A stretch of DNA of 64,000 bases, taken from CAVTJL01 sp963752325. GTDB lineage: Bacteria; Pseudomonadota; Alphaproteobacteria; Geminicoccales; Geminicoccaceae. The notes below the pieces were generated by a model, which saw only the letters and a program-made list of their open reading frames with translations, was not told the origin of the DNA and did not search any database. Made by a program: the position numbers and the translations under genes. Shown one piece after another: positions 9,185 through 17,642 of the stretch. Position 1 is the stretch's first letter, and each line of letters starts with the position of its first letter. The DNA lies in assembly GCA_963752325.1 (NCBI GenBank), contig CAVVXU010000005.1:806001-870000 (forward strand), in the 5' to 3' direction.

Positions 9185-9583
9185 ATGATACGCCTCAGCT
9201 CTCAAAGACGTGCGCCGTGGCGGCCGGTGCTGGCCTCGTCGGTGATGCTGCTCCTTGCCGGCTGTGCCGGCGAGGTCGGGCAGGAGACGAGCGCGCTCGC
9301 CCCCTATCCCGGCATCGAGAAGCAGATCACCTCCTACTACGACGCCAACGCCTCCGAGCACGACGAGAACTGCCAGGGGGTGGTGATGCAGGACATCACG
9401 CGGGCGACGATCCTCTCGGACACGCCCAAGGATCTCGTCGTGCACGTCGAGTACTGGTTCCAGACGCCGGGCGAGAGCGCCCGGCAGAGCGGCGGCTGCG
9501 AGGGCTTCGCCTCGCGGGACTTCACCTTCGCGAAGTCCGGCGGCTCCCTCCAGGTCGAGAGCATGGGTGCAGGCCAATACTGA
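9185..9583 (+). CDS. Small putative lipoprotein
   Basis: 132 residues. Signal region RAPWRPVLASSVMLLLAGC ends in a lipobox (LAGC), so lipidation at Cys and anchoring to the periplasmic side of a membrane is likely. The mature part includes EHDENCQGVVMQD and EYWFQTPGESARQ and has two further cysteines, which could form a disulfide. No family recognised. ATG 9185 is chosen because it opens directly into the signal peptide and follows GGGGCGAG; the frame is open further upstream. First gene of a same-strand run of envelope genes. Confidence 0.7.
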   Translation: MIRLSSQRRAPWRPVLASSVMLLLAGCAGEVGQETSALAPYPGIEKQITSYYDANASEHDENCQGVVMQDITRATILSDTPKDLVVHVEYWFQTPGESARQSGGCEGFASRDFTFAKSGGSLQVESMGAGQY

Positions 9584-9628
9584 GGCCCGCCTCGGGCGGC
9601 GCACCGCCAGCATGAGAGAGACGAGCGC

Positions 9629-10354
9629 ATGAGTGGAAGGGTCGCACGACGGGCGGCGCTGGGCGGCATGCTGGGCGCGGGCCTCGCCGCATGCACCACG
9701 TCGAAGAGCCAGATCAGCGCCGATGGAGCGGCGTTGCCGCTGCCACAGGTCGTCGTGGTCCAGACCTTCGCGGTCTCGCCCGACGAGGTGGAGCTCGACC
9801 AGGGCCTGGGCGCCAAGTACGAGGAGCTGCGCAAGGCCAAGGCCGGCACGCCACGCACGCAGCAGGAGCTCGAGGTCGGCCATCAGGTGGCAAGCGCGTT
9901 GGCCGAGAAGCTCGTCGTCCAGATCCAGGACATGGGCTTCTATGCCGTGCACGCCGCCGCCGTGCCCGCCGGCACGCCGGTGGCGCTGCTCATCAAGGGC
10001 CAGTTCATCTCGATCGACGAGGGCAACCGGACCGAGCGGCTGGTCATCGGCCTCGGCGCCGGTCGCAGCGACGTGCGCGTCTGGGCGCAGGTCTACGAGG
10101 TGACGGCCACCGGCCCCAACCTGATCGATCAGATCGAGGTCAGCGCCAAGAGCGGCCTCAGGCCGGGTGCTGCCGAGACCATGGGTGCCGGCGCCGTGGC
10201 CGGCCACCTGCTGATGGCGACGGCCGTGACGGCGGGGCTGAGCGTCGTGTCGGAGACGATGGGTGCCACGGTCGTCGCGGACAGCGACCGCGCCGCCAGC
10301 GGCATCGCCAAGCAGCTCTCCAGCCTCTTCGGCCAGCAGGGATGGACGCGATGA
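9629..10354 (+). CDS. DUF4410-type lipoprotein
   Basis: 241 residues. An RRAALGGMLGAGLAAC leader gives a Tat-like or Sec lipobox with lipidated Cys. The body has the DUF4410 look: VVVVQTFAVSPDEVELDQG, a central VASALAEKLVVQIQDMGFYA segment, and a Gly/Ala-rich hydrophobic tail region (AAETMGAGAVAGHLLMATAV). DUF4410 proteins are uncharacterised envelope lipoproteins. It follows the previous lipoprotein by 45 bases with no terminator, consistent with one transcript. Confidence 0.75.
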   Translation: MSGRVARRAALGGMLGAGLAACTTSKSQISADGAALPLPQVVVVQTFAVSPDEVELDQGLGAKYEELRKAKAGTPRTQQELEVGHQVASALAEKLVVQIQDMGFYAVHAAAVPAGTPVALLIKGQFISIDEGNRTERLVIGLGAGRSDVRVWAQVYEVTATGPNLIDQIEVSAKSGLRPGAAETMGAGAVAGHLLMATAVTAGLSVVSETMGATVVADSDRAASGIAKQLSSLFGQQGWTR

Positions 10355-10431
10355 CCCGCATAGAGCGGCTCGAGCCGGAGGCTCAAGAGAGCTTTCCCAA
10401 CGGTATATCGACATCGGGGCAGCGAGGTGCG

Positions 10432-10641
10432 ATGCGTGGACGTCTCTGGCTGGTGATCGGGCTCTGCGCGGCGACGCTGAGCGCCTGCGGGGGCAGCAGC
10501 CCGCCGGTCGTGGATGTCAATGGCGGCGGCGGGATGTCGTCGTCGTCCATCGAGGAGCAGATCATCAACCTGCAGAACCAGATGACCGCCCTGCAGCAGC
10601 AGGTGGACATGCTGGAGAGCAGGCTGCCGCCGGCAAAATGA
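10432..10641 (+). CDS. 69-residue lipoprotein with coiled-coil tail (twin A)
   Basis: Opens with GAGGTG then ATGCGTGGACGTC, identical to the opening of the 69-residue gene at 12471. Signal RLWLVIGLCAATLSAC is a lipobox. After a Gly/Ser linker the last 35 residues (IEEQIINLQNQMTALQQQV and on) form a heptad-like coiled coil, resembling small Lpp-type or trimeric envelope spacer proteins. Function not known; likely an outer-membrane or periplasmic tether. Confidence 0.65.
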   Translation: MRGRLWLVIGLCAATLSACGGSSPPVVDVNGGGGMSSSSIEEQIINLQNQMTALQQQVDMLESRLPPAK

Positions 10642-10744
10642 TGCCGCTGGCACCCGCCTTTTCTTCGACACGTGCGGTGCCGATCTGTGCGTCGTGTCCG
10701 GCCTTCCTGCGCACGGCGCGCTCTTCACCACCGAGGGATTGGAG

Positions 10745-12286
10745 ATGTTGACGAAGCGAGGCTTTCTTCAGTCGAGCGCTGTCGCCGGGATGGCGGCCGC
10801 CAGTCCCGGGCCGGCCCTCGCTCAATTGCTGACCGGCGCTCCGGCACAGCCCGACCTCAAATTCTCGACCCCGATGCCGCCCGGCGTCCAGTCTCCCGAC
10901 ACCGTAGACACCCGCTTCGGGAAGCTGAGCTTCTTTGGCGGATTCCCGGACAAGGCGAGCGCCGACAAGCTCTACGACAATCTCGACTTCCAGCGGGCCG
11001 TGCAGGCCTATCTCCTCGCCTTGCCGGTGCTGAGCCAGGTCAGCAACCGGGACGCCACCCTCTCGCTCGGGCCGGCCAACCGGACCGTGGCGATCTGGGA
11101 GAGCATGGTCGACTCGCGCACGGTCGAGCTCACCGCCAACAACAACACGCCCTACACCTGGATCTGGGTCGATCTGCGCGACGGCCCGATCGTCGTCGAG
11201 ACGCCACCCAAGGTCCTCGGGCTGTGCGACGACATGTGGTACCACTGGGTCGGCGACATCGGGATCACCGGGCCGGACAAGGGCCAGGGCGGGAAGTTCC
11301 TGCTGCTGCCGCCCGGCTATCAGGGCGAGGTTCCCTCCGGCTACTTCGTGCTGCGCCCTGGGTCCTATTCTGCCTGGGTCGTATGGCGCAGCTTCCTCGT
11401 CGACGGCGATCCCAAGCCCGGCGTCGACATGGTGAAGAAGCACACCAAGATCTACCCGCTGGCCGACGCCGGCAAACCGGCGGCGCCGACCTTCATCGAC
11501 ATGTCGGGCAAGCCGTTCAACCTGGTGGCGCCGGCCGACTACCGCTTCTGGGAGCTGCTGAACGGGGTCGTCCAGGACGAGCCGACCGAGCAGGTCGATG
11601 CGACGACGCTGGGCTTTTGGGCCTCGATCGGCATCATGAAGGGCAGGCCGTTCGCGCCCGACGCGCGGATGAAGGCCATCCTGACCGAGGCCGCCGCCGT
11701 CGGCGACGCCTCGGCCCGCGCCATCATGTACCGTTGGCGGGGTGCCGACGGCTATTGGTACCCGGACAGCGACAGCCATTGGCGTCTGGGCTTCGTGGGC
11801 GGCTACAGGTTCGAGGAGAACGGCGCACGCCTGCTCGACGGCTATGCCGGCTTCTTCTTCTATGCCACCGGCATCACTCCGGCCATGGACAGCAGGATCG
11901 TCGGCGAGGGATCGCAGTACATGGCGATGTTCGTCGACAAGAAGGGCGACGTGCTCGACGGCGGAAAGACCTACAGGCTGCGGCTGCCGCCGAGCATCCC
12001 GGTCAAGGATTTCTGGTCGGTGATCGTCTACGACAACCAGACCCGCTCGATGGCGCAGACGGACCAACAGTTCCCCAGCGTCAGCAGCCAGAGCAAGGGT
12101 CTCCAGACGAATTCCGACGGCTCGGTCGACGTCTATTTCGGCCCCGAGGCACCCGCCGGCAAGGAAAGCAACTGGGCACAGACCGTCTCCGGCCGCAGCT
12201 GGAACATTCTGCTGCGTCTGTACGGACCTCTGGAGCCGTTCTTCGACAAGACCTGGCGCCCTAGCGAGATCGAGCTGCAAGCCTGA
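10745..12286 (+). CDS. Secreted DUF1254/DUF1214 domain protein
   Basis: 513 residues from ATG 10745, chosen because it opens into the signal LTKRGFLQSSAVAGMAAA ending at ALAQ. The N-terminal half matches DUF1254 (YLLALPVLSQ, NNNTPYTWIWVDLRDGP) and the C-terminal half DUF1214 (DKKGDVLDGGKTYRLRLP, KDFWSVIVYDNQTRSM, KESNWAQTV). The two domains commonly occur together in periplasmic proteins of unknown activity, often next to sulfatases and transport genes. Length is normal for the family. Confidence 0.88.
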   Translation: MLTKRGFLQSSAVAGMAAASPGPALAQLLTGAPAQPDLKFSTPMPPGVQSPDTVDTRFGKLSFFGGFPDKASADKLYDNLDFQRAVQAYLLALPVLSQVSNRDATLSLGPANRTVAIWESMVDSRTVELTANNNTPYTWIWVDLRDGPIVVETPPKVLGLCDDMWYHWVGDIGITGPDKGQGGKFLLLPPGYQGEVPSGYFVLRPGSYSAWVVWRSFLVDGDPKPGVDMVKKHTKIYPLADAGKPAAPTFIDMSGKPFNLVAPADYRFWELLNGVVQDEPTEQVDATTLGFWASIGIMKGRPFAPDARMKAILTEAAAVGDASARAIMYRWRGADGYWYPDSDSHWRLGFVGGYRFEENGARLLDGYAGFFFYATGITPAMDSRIVGEGSQYMAMFVDKKGDVLDGGKTYRLRLPPSIPVKDFWSVIVYDNQTRSMAQTDQQFPSVSSQSKGLQTNSDGSVDVYFGPEAPAGKESNWAQTVSGRSWNILLRLYGPLEPFFDKTWRPSEIELQA

Positions 12287-12470
12287 CCGACGCTATGGGA
12301 ATGAGACGGCCTCCGCTCCCGACGCGCACCCGCCTGCGCAGCCCGGCCAGTCTGGCGTCTGGCCCGCGCACGGGGTTGGGCGTAGAGACACCGCTGCCGG
12401 CAGGCGGCTCGAGTGGCGGTCCCACCCACGGGACGCGCGACGCCTCCCGGCGGGACGGTGGCGAGGTGTG

Positions 12471-12680
12471 ATGCGTGGACGTCGGTGGTTGATGACCGGG
12501 CTCGGCGTGTGGGCGCTAGGCGGCTGCCGCCTCTTTGGATCCGGATCCAACGACAAGGTGGCTGCCCAGCGCGGCGGCTCGGCTCATCATGCGAGCGTCG
12601 ACCGCTCCGAGGAGCTGGCAGCCAAGGCCGAGGCGAAGCGACTGGCGGCACTGTCACGGGAGGAAAGGAAAAGCCGATGA
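12471..12680 (+). CDS. 69-residue lipoprotein (twin B)
   Basis: Begins with the same GAGGTG ribosome site and first codons as the gene at 10432. RRWLMTGLGVWALGGC gives a lipobox. The mature part is short and charged (ELAAKAEAKRLAALSREERK), likely helical. Its stop overlaps the start of the next gene in ATGA (12677-12680), so translation is probably coupled to the DUF1269 protein. Confidence 0.6.
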   Translation: MRGRRWLMTGLGVWALGGCRLFGSGSNDKVAAQRGGSAHHASVDRSEELAAKAEAKRLAALSREERKSR

Positions 12681-13189
12681 GCGACCTCGTCTGTATCGCC
12701 TACGACGATCCGGCCACGGCGGATCGGGTTCTCGACGAGCTGCGCAAGCTTCAGGCCGAGTATCTGATCGACCTCGAGGACTCCTGCATCGTCGTGCGCG
12801 ACGATGAGGGCAAGATCCACCTCAAGCAGGCGATCAACCTGGTGGCCGCCGGGGCCGCGAGCGGCAGCGTCTGGGGCGGCCTGTTCGGGCTGCTGGTCGG
12901 CTCGCTGTTCCTCAACCCGCTGCTCGGATGGATCGGCGGAGCCGCCATCGGCGCCGGCTCGGGTGCCCTGTCGGGCAAGCTCGCGGACTACGGCATCAAC
13001 GACGACTTCATCAAGCAGCTCGGTGCCACGATCAAGCCCGGCAGCTCGGCGCTGTTCGTCCTGGTGCGCAAGGTCACAGCCGACAAGGTCGTGCCCGAGG
13101 TGGCCAAGTACCACGGCAAGGTCCTCAAGACATCGCTCAGCAGCGAGCAGGAGGAGAGGCTGCAAGCCGCGCTGGCCGGCACCGCCTGA
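12677..13189 (+). CDS. DUF1269 membrane protein
   Basis: 170 residues. N-terminal soluble part DPATADRVLDELRKLQAEY, then a Gly-rich double hydrophobic hairpin (GSVWGGLFGLLVGSLFLNP, LGWIGGAAIGAGSGALSGK) and a C-terminal domain with GSSALFVLVRKV. This is the DUF1269 layout, found in small proteins that associate with membranes and are often stress-induced in bacteria. Start at 12677 overlaps the preceding stop by four bases. No catalytic residues are apparent. Confidence 0.85.
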   Translation: MSDLVCIAYDDPATADRVLDELRKLQAEYLIDLEDSCIVVRDDEGKIHLKQAINLVAAGAASGSVWGGLFGLLVGSLFLNPLLGWIGGAAIGAGSGALSGKLADYGINDDFIKQLGATIKPGSSALFVLVRKVTADKVVPEVAKYHGKVLKTSLSSEQEERLQAALAGTA

Positions 13190-13231
13190 GCAACAGGAAG
13201 AACGACAACAATACCGACAGGGATGACTGGA

Positions 13232-13906
13232 ATGACGACGAGACGAGGCCTGATCGCTGCGGGGGCCACGACGCTGGCGTTGGCCGGCTGCGCCGCCCAA
13301 TCCCAAAGCACGTCGCAGCCCAACGCGGGCATTACCGGCGTCGCGTTGACCGAGAATGCGAAGGAGGCGCCGGGTGCGTGGTCCTACATCGCCCAGGGCG
13401 TCGATCTGAGGAAGTACACGAGCTTCATCATCGACCCGCCGGTGGTCTATCGGGGCGAGGGCTCGAGCTTCGGCGATCTGTCGGACGAGGACGTGCAGAA
13501 GATCGCGCAGATGTTCGTCGATCAGACGAAGGCGGCGCTCGGGACGAAGTTCCCGGTCGTGACCAAGCCGGGGCCGCACACGGCGCGCCTGACGTTCACG
13601 CTTGTCGAGGTGAGCTCGACCATTCCCTACGTGTCCACGGCCACCCGGATCATCCCGATCAGCGCCGCCATCAATCTGGTCAAGGGAGCGACGGTCGGCG
13701 GCGGAACGCTCACCGGCGGCGTGACCTACGCGGTCGAGGCGCGCGACTCGGAGACGGGCACGGTCGTGGCCGCCGCCGTGCGCCACCTGACGCCCGGCGC
13801 CTTCGACATCGAGGCGACGCTCGGCACCATGGACACGGCCGAGGCCTGCGCGAAGGAGGCCGCCACCATGCTGCGCAAGCGTCTCGACAGCCTCCACAAG
13901 GGCTGA
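13232..13906 (+). CDS. DUF3313-type lipoprotein
   Basis: 224 residues from ATG 13232; ATG 13223 is in frame but lies on top of the AGGG that best serves 13232. RRGLIAAGATTLALAGC is a lipobox leader. The mature part shows the DUF3313 signature: VDLRKYTSFIIDPPVVYRG near the N-terminus, a central PGPHTARLTFTLVEV strand, and conserved acid/Arg residues. DUF3313 lipoproteins have no assigned function. Same strand and close spacing with the DUF1269 gene. Confidence 0.75.
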   Translation: MTTRRGLIAAGATTLALAGCAAQSQSTSQPNAGITGVALTENAKEAPGAWSYIAQGVDLRKYTSFIIDPPVVYRGEGSSFGDLSDEDVQKIAQMFVDQTKAALGTKFPVVTKPGPHTARLTFTLVEVSSTIPYVSTATRIIPISAAINLVKGATVGGGTLTGGVTYAVEARDSETGTVVAAAVRHLTPGAFDIEATLGTMDTAEACAKEAATMLRKRLDSLHKG

Positions 13907-13917
13907 GGGACGGGCCT

Positions 13918-13947
13918 CGGCTGCCGTCGGGTCTGCCCCGGCAGCCG
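13918..13947 (+). terminator. Possible terminator hairpin
   Basis: CGGCTGCCG (13918-13926) pairs with CGGCAGCCG (13939-13947) across a 12-base loop, just after the DUF3313 stop. It lacks a clean T run, so efficiency is uncertain. Confidence 0.4.
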
Positions 13948-14007
13948 GGTGGCCCTTTCGCCCGTCGGGAGTCGCGGAGCTCCCAGCGGGCCGGCCGGAG
14001 GACGCCG

Positions 14008-14484
14008 ATGCAACCAGCCGATGCTCCCTGGACGGTCGACTGGCTCTGGAGCCTGCCGCTGATCGTGCTCTGCGTCGTCATCCACGTGGTGGGCCTCGGG
14101 CTCATCAACGAGCGGGTCGTGCGGATGCTCAGTGATGCCGTGGATCGGCGTCGGTTCCTGCTGACCTTCTCGGTCGTGATAGGCGCCGTCGCCCTGCTGG
14201 CTACCGCGCTGCACGCGCTCGAGGGCGGGATCTGGGCTGCCGCCTACGTGTTGCTCGGGGCCTTGCCGGATATGCGGTCGGCGATGCTCTATTCGCTCGG
14301 CGCCATGGCGACCTACGGCCACGCGAACGTCATGCTCGAGAGCCACTGGCAGATGATGGGCGCCCTGGAGGCTGTCAACGGCATGCTGCTGTTCGGTCTC
14401 ACCACCGCTTTTCTGTTCGCCGTGATCCAGAAGGTCTGGCCGCTCGGCAGCCGGAGCCGGAGGAGCCCGCCGCCCGCGTCCTAG
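14008..14484 (+). CDS. Two-TM ion-channel-like membrane protein with altered filter
   Basis: 158 residues: TM helix LWSLPLIVLCVVIHVVGLG, a loop, TM helix RFLLTFSVVIGAVALLATAL, a re-entrant-like segment MLYSLGAMATYGHANVML, and TM helix NGMLLFGLTTAFLFAVIQ. The order and the C-terminal NGxLxFGxxTAFLFAVIQ resemble bacterial two-TM potassium-channel-like proteins, where the segment before it normally reads TTxGYGD. Here the filter is MATYGHA, so ion selectivity is doubtful. GGAGG at about 13996 supports the start. Confidence 0.65.
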   Translation: MQPADAPWTVDWLWSLPLIVLCVVIHVVGLGLINERVVRMLSDAVDRRRFLLTFSVVIGAVALLATALHALEGGIWAAAYVLLGALPDMRSAMLYSLGAMATYGHANVMLESHWQMMGALEAVNGMLLFGLTTAFLFAVIQKVWPLGSRSRRSPPPAS

Positions 14485-14552
14485 CGGCGCGGGGGCGTCG
14501 GCGCTGACCGGCAATCCCAACGAGAAGCCGCTGGTCAGCGGAGAAAGGAGAC

Positions 14553-17087
14553 ATGATGCGACTGCTTCTGACAGGTGTCTCAGCGATGGCCCTGCTCGGG
14601 CTCGCCGCCTTGCCTGCGACGGCGCAGCAGATGTCGGGCTCGCCGGAGATGGGCCAGCAGATCACGGGCGTGCCGTCGCCCGATGCGACGACGACGATCG
14701 ACGGGCGCTACCTGCCCCCGCCGCCGCAGCCGTTTAAAGGCCAAATAGGCCTGAATGCGGACCAATCCACGCCGGCATGGCCCGAGCGCGTGGTGCCGCC
14801 CAAGGGTGCGCCCAACATCCTCCTGATCATGACGGACGATGTGGGCTTCGCGGCGCCGTCGACCTTTGGTGGCGTGATCCCGACCCCAACGCTCGACGGC
14901 ATCGCCAAGGACGGGCTGCGCTACACGAACTTTCACTCGACCGCGCTATGCTCGCCGACCCGTGCTGCGCTGATCACCGGCCGCAACCACCACTCGGTCG
15001 GCTTCGGCGTCGTCTCCGAGGCGGCGACGGGCTTCCCCGGCTATGACAGCTATATCGGTCGGGACAGCGCCACGATCGGCCGGATCCTGCTCGAGAACGG
15101 CTATCGCACCGCCTGGTTCGGCAAGGACCACAACACGCCCACCTGGGAGGCGAGCCAAGCCGGGCCGTTCGACCAGTGGCCGACCGGCATGGGGTTCGAG
15201 TATTTTTATGGCTTCGTCGGCGGCGACACGAGCCAATGGCAGCCGAACCTCTTCCGCAACACCACGCCGATCTATCCCTATGTGGGGCATCCCGGCTGGA
15301 ACCTGACGACGGCGATGGCTGACGATGCGATCCACTGGCTGGATCAGCTCAACGCCATCAATCCGAAGCTGCCGTTCTTCCTCTACTACGTCCCTGGCGG
15401 CACGCATGCGCCGCACCAGCCGACGCCCGAATGGATCAACAAGATCGAGGACATGCACCTCTTCGACAAGGGGTGGAACGCGCTGCGCGACCAGATCTTC
15501 GCGAACCAGAAGCGCCTGGGCGTCATTCCGGAGGACTCCAAGCTCACGCCCTGGCCGGACAAGCTCTTGAAGCGGTGGGACGCGCTCACTGACGCGGACA
15601 AGAAGCTCTATATCCGGCAGGCCAACGTCTATGCGGCCTATCTGGCCTACACGGACCATGAGATCGGTCGCGTGATCCAGGCGGTCCAGGACATGGGCAA
15701 GCTCGACGACACGCTGATCATCTATATCAGCGGCGACAATGGCGCCTCGGCCGAGGGCTCGCCCCACGGCACGCCGAGCGAGGTGCTGCAGTTCAACGGC
15801 GTCGAGCTGCCGGCGGCGGACCAGATGAAATGGTACGACGCATGGGGCTCGGACCAGACCTACCCGCACATGGCGGTGCCCTGGGCCTGGGCCTTCGACA
15901 CGCCCTTCAAGTGGACGAAGCAGGTTCCCTCCTTCTTCGGCGGCACGCGCCAGGGCATGGCGATCTCCTGGCCGGGCCACATCAGCGACAAGGGCGGCAT
16001 CCGCTCGCAGTTCGGGCACGTGATCGACATCGTGCCGACGCTGCTCGAGGCCACGGGAATCCCGGCGCCGGTGCAGGTCGACGGCATCGGGCAGAAGCCC
16101 ATCGAGGGGACGAGCCTCGCCTACACCTTCGACAAGGCGAACGCCGCAGCACCCTCACGCCATCGCATCCAATATTTCGAGATGCTGGGCGTGCAGGGCC
16201 TCTATGACGATGGCTGGATGCTGAGCGCGGTGCCGAAGCGCCCGCCGTGGGACCTGCTCGGCAAGGCCATCACCGATCCGGCCAGCGCGTTCACGTTCGA
16301 GCTCTATGACGTCCGGCACGACTGGACGCAGTACACCGACGTGGCCGCCGCCAACCCGACCAAGGTGCAGGAGATGCGGGACCTGATGTTCGCCCAGTTC
16401 GGCAAGTATCAGGTGCTGCCGCTCGATGCCTCCGTGGCGACGCGGATGGTGACCCCTCGCCCGTCCGTCTCGGGTGGCCGCAACGTCTTCACCTTCGCGG
16501 GCGTGCCGATCACGGGCCTGCCGCGGGGGACGGCCCCGAGCGTTCTCGACACCTCCTACACGATCACGGCCGAGATCGAGGTGCCGGAGGGCGGTGCCGA
16601 CGGCATGATCGTCACCGACGGCGGCCGGTTCGGCGGCTATGGCCTCTACCTGCTCAAGGGCAAGCCTGTCTTCTTGTGGAACCTGCTCGACCTGAAGCGG
16701 GTCCGCTGGGAGGGCCAGGAGGCGCTCACCCCCGGCAAGCACACGCTCGTCTACGACTTCAGATATGACGGGCTGGGCCTCGGGACGCTCGCCTACAACA
16801 ACATCAGCGGCCTCGGCCGTGGCGGCACGGGCACGCTGACCGTGGACGGCAAGCTCGTCGCGACCGAGACGATGGAGCACACCGTGCCGCTGACGCTGCC
16901 CTGGGACGAGACCTTCGACATGGGCTCGGACACCGGCACGCCGGTCGACGACCAGGACTACCAGGTGCCGTTCCGCTTCAACGGCAAGATCGACAAGATC
17001 ACCTTCTCCGTCGAGCCGCCGAAGCTGACGCCGGAGGATGTGAAGAAGCTCGAGGCCATGGAGCGCGAGAAGAGCGCGGCCGAGTAG
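14553..17087 (+). CDS. Sulfatase 4, large arylsulfatase
   Basis: 844 residues with a Sec signal LLLTGVSAMALLGLAALPATAQ. The catalytic half has PNILLIMTDDVGFAAPS (metal site), CSPTR with Cys133 as formylglycine precursor, GKDHNTPTWE, and SGDNGASAEGSP. A further C-terminal region of about 200 residues, beta-rich (ITAEIEVPEGGADGMIV, GKHTLVYDFRYDG), is typical of the long arylsulfatase group and absent from sulfatases 1-3. AAGGAG is better spaced to the in-frame ATG at 14556. It is not a close paralogue of the other three. Confidence 0.93.
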   Translation: MMRLLLTGVSAMALLGLAALPATAQQMSGSPEMGQQITGVPSPDATTTIDGRYLPPPPQPFKGQIGLNADQSTPAWPERVVPPKGAPNILLIMTDDVGFAAPSTFGGVIPTPTLDGIAKDGLRYTNFHSTALCSPTRAALITGRNHHSVGFGVVSEAATGFPGYDSYIGRDSATIGRILLENGYRTAWFGKDHNTPTWEASQAGPFDQWPTGMGFEYFYGFVGGDTSQWQPNLFRNTTPIYPYVGHPGWNLTTAMADDAIHWLDQLNAINPKLPFFLYYVPGGTHAPHQPTPEWINKIEDMHLFDKGWNALRDQIFANQKRLGVIPEDSKLTPWPDKLLKRWDALTDADKKLYIRQANVYAAYLAYTDHEIGRVIQAVQDMGKLDDTLIIYISGDNGASAEGSPHGTPSEVLQFNGVELPAADQMKWYDAWGSDQTYPHMAVPWAWAFDTPFKWTKQVPSFFGGTRQGMAISWPGHISDKGGIRSQFGHVIDIVPTLLEATGIPAPVQVDGIGQKPIEGTSLAYTFDKANAAAPSRHRIQYFEMLGVQGLYDDGWMLSAVPKRPPWDLLGKAITDPASAFTFELYDVRHDWTQYTDVAAANPTKVQEMRDLMFAQFGKYQVLPLDASVATRMVTPRPSVSGGRNVFTFAGVPITGLPRGTAPSVLDTSYTITAEIEVPEGGADGMIVTDGGRFGGYGLYLLKGKPVFLWNLLDLKRVRWEGQEALTPGKHTLVYDFRYDGLGLGTLAYNNISGLGRGGTGTLTVDGKLVATETMEHTVPLTLPWDETFDMGSDTGTPVDDQDYQVPFRFNGKIDKITFSVEPPKLTPEDVKKLEAMEREKSAAE

Positions 17088-17158
17088 GATGAGGCGTGGC
17101 GGCGGGGCCTCCGCCTCGTCGCCACCATCCCTGCCCGCGTCCGGAGCACCTGAGGAAG

Positions 17159-17620
17159 ATGGACCAGCCCTCGTCAGGAAACCTGGCCGAGCAGCGTGGC
17201 CGGAGCGGCGGCTCGCGGAAGGCGCTGCTGGTCGTCTGCGGCCTCGTGGAGGGCGGGACGGGCCTCTGCCTGCTGGCCTTCCCGTCATTGATCCTGGGGC
17301 TTCTGCTCGGCCCCGAGGCGCCGATGGCCAAGGCTTTGACAATGGGTCGCGTGATCGGCGCCCTGCTGGTGGCGATCGGCGGCCTGAGCTGGCTCGCGGC
17401 CCGGGACAGGCGCGAGCCCTCGTCCCTTCGAGCTGTCGCGAGCCTTCTCGTCTACAACACGCTCGCGGCGGCAGCTCTTGCCTATGCGGGGGGCATGCTA
17501 GGCCTCTCCGGCGAGCTGCTGTGGCCTGCGGTTGCGGTCCATCTGGCGCTCGCCTTCTGGTGCCAAATCTGCCTGCGCGGCGCTCTCCGGGAGCGCGACG
17601 TCGCCCATGACCGGCCCTGA
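17159..17620 (+). CDS. Four-TM hypothetical membrane protein
   Basis: 153 residues beginning at ATG 17159, which is directly preceded by GAGGAAG. Four hydrophobic segments are visible (ALLVVCGLVEGGTGLCLLAF, VIGALLVAIGGLSWLAA, AVASLLVYNTLAAAALAYAG, LLWPAVAVHLALAFWCQI). No family recognised; the topology resembles small DoxX-like or unknown inner-membrane proteins. Ends 22 bases before the convergent cytochrome gene. Confidence 0.65.
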   Translation: MDQPSSGNLAEQRGRSGGSRKALLVVCGLVEGGTGLCLLAFPSLILGLLLGPEAPMAKALTMGRVIGALLVAIGGLSWLAARDRREPSSLRAVASLLVYNTLAAAALAYAGGMLGLSGELLWPAVAVHLALAFWCQICLRGALRERDVAHDRP

Positions 17621-17642
17621 GGCGGCCCCGGCGGGCGGGCGC

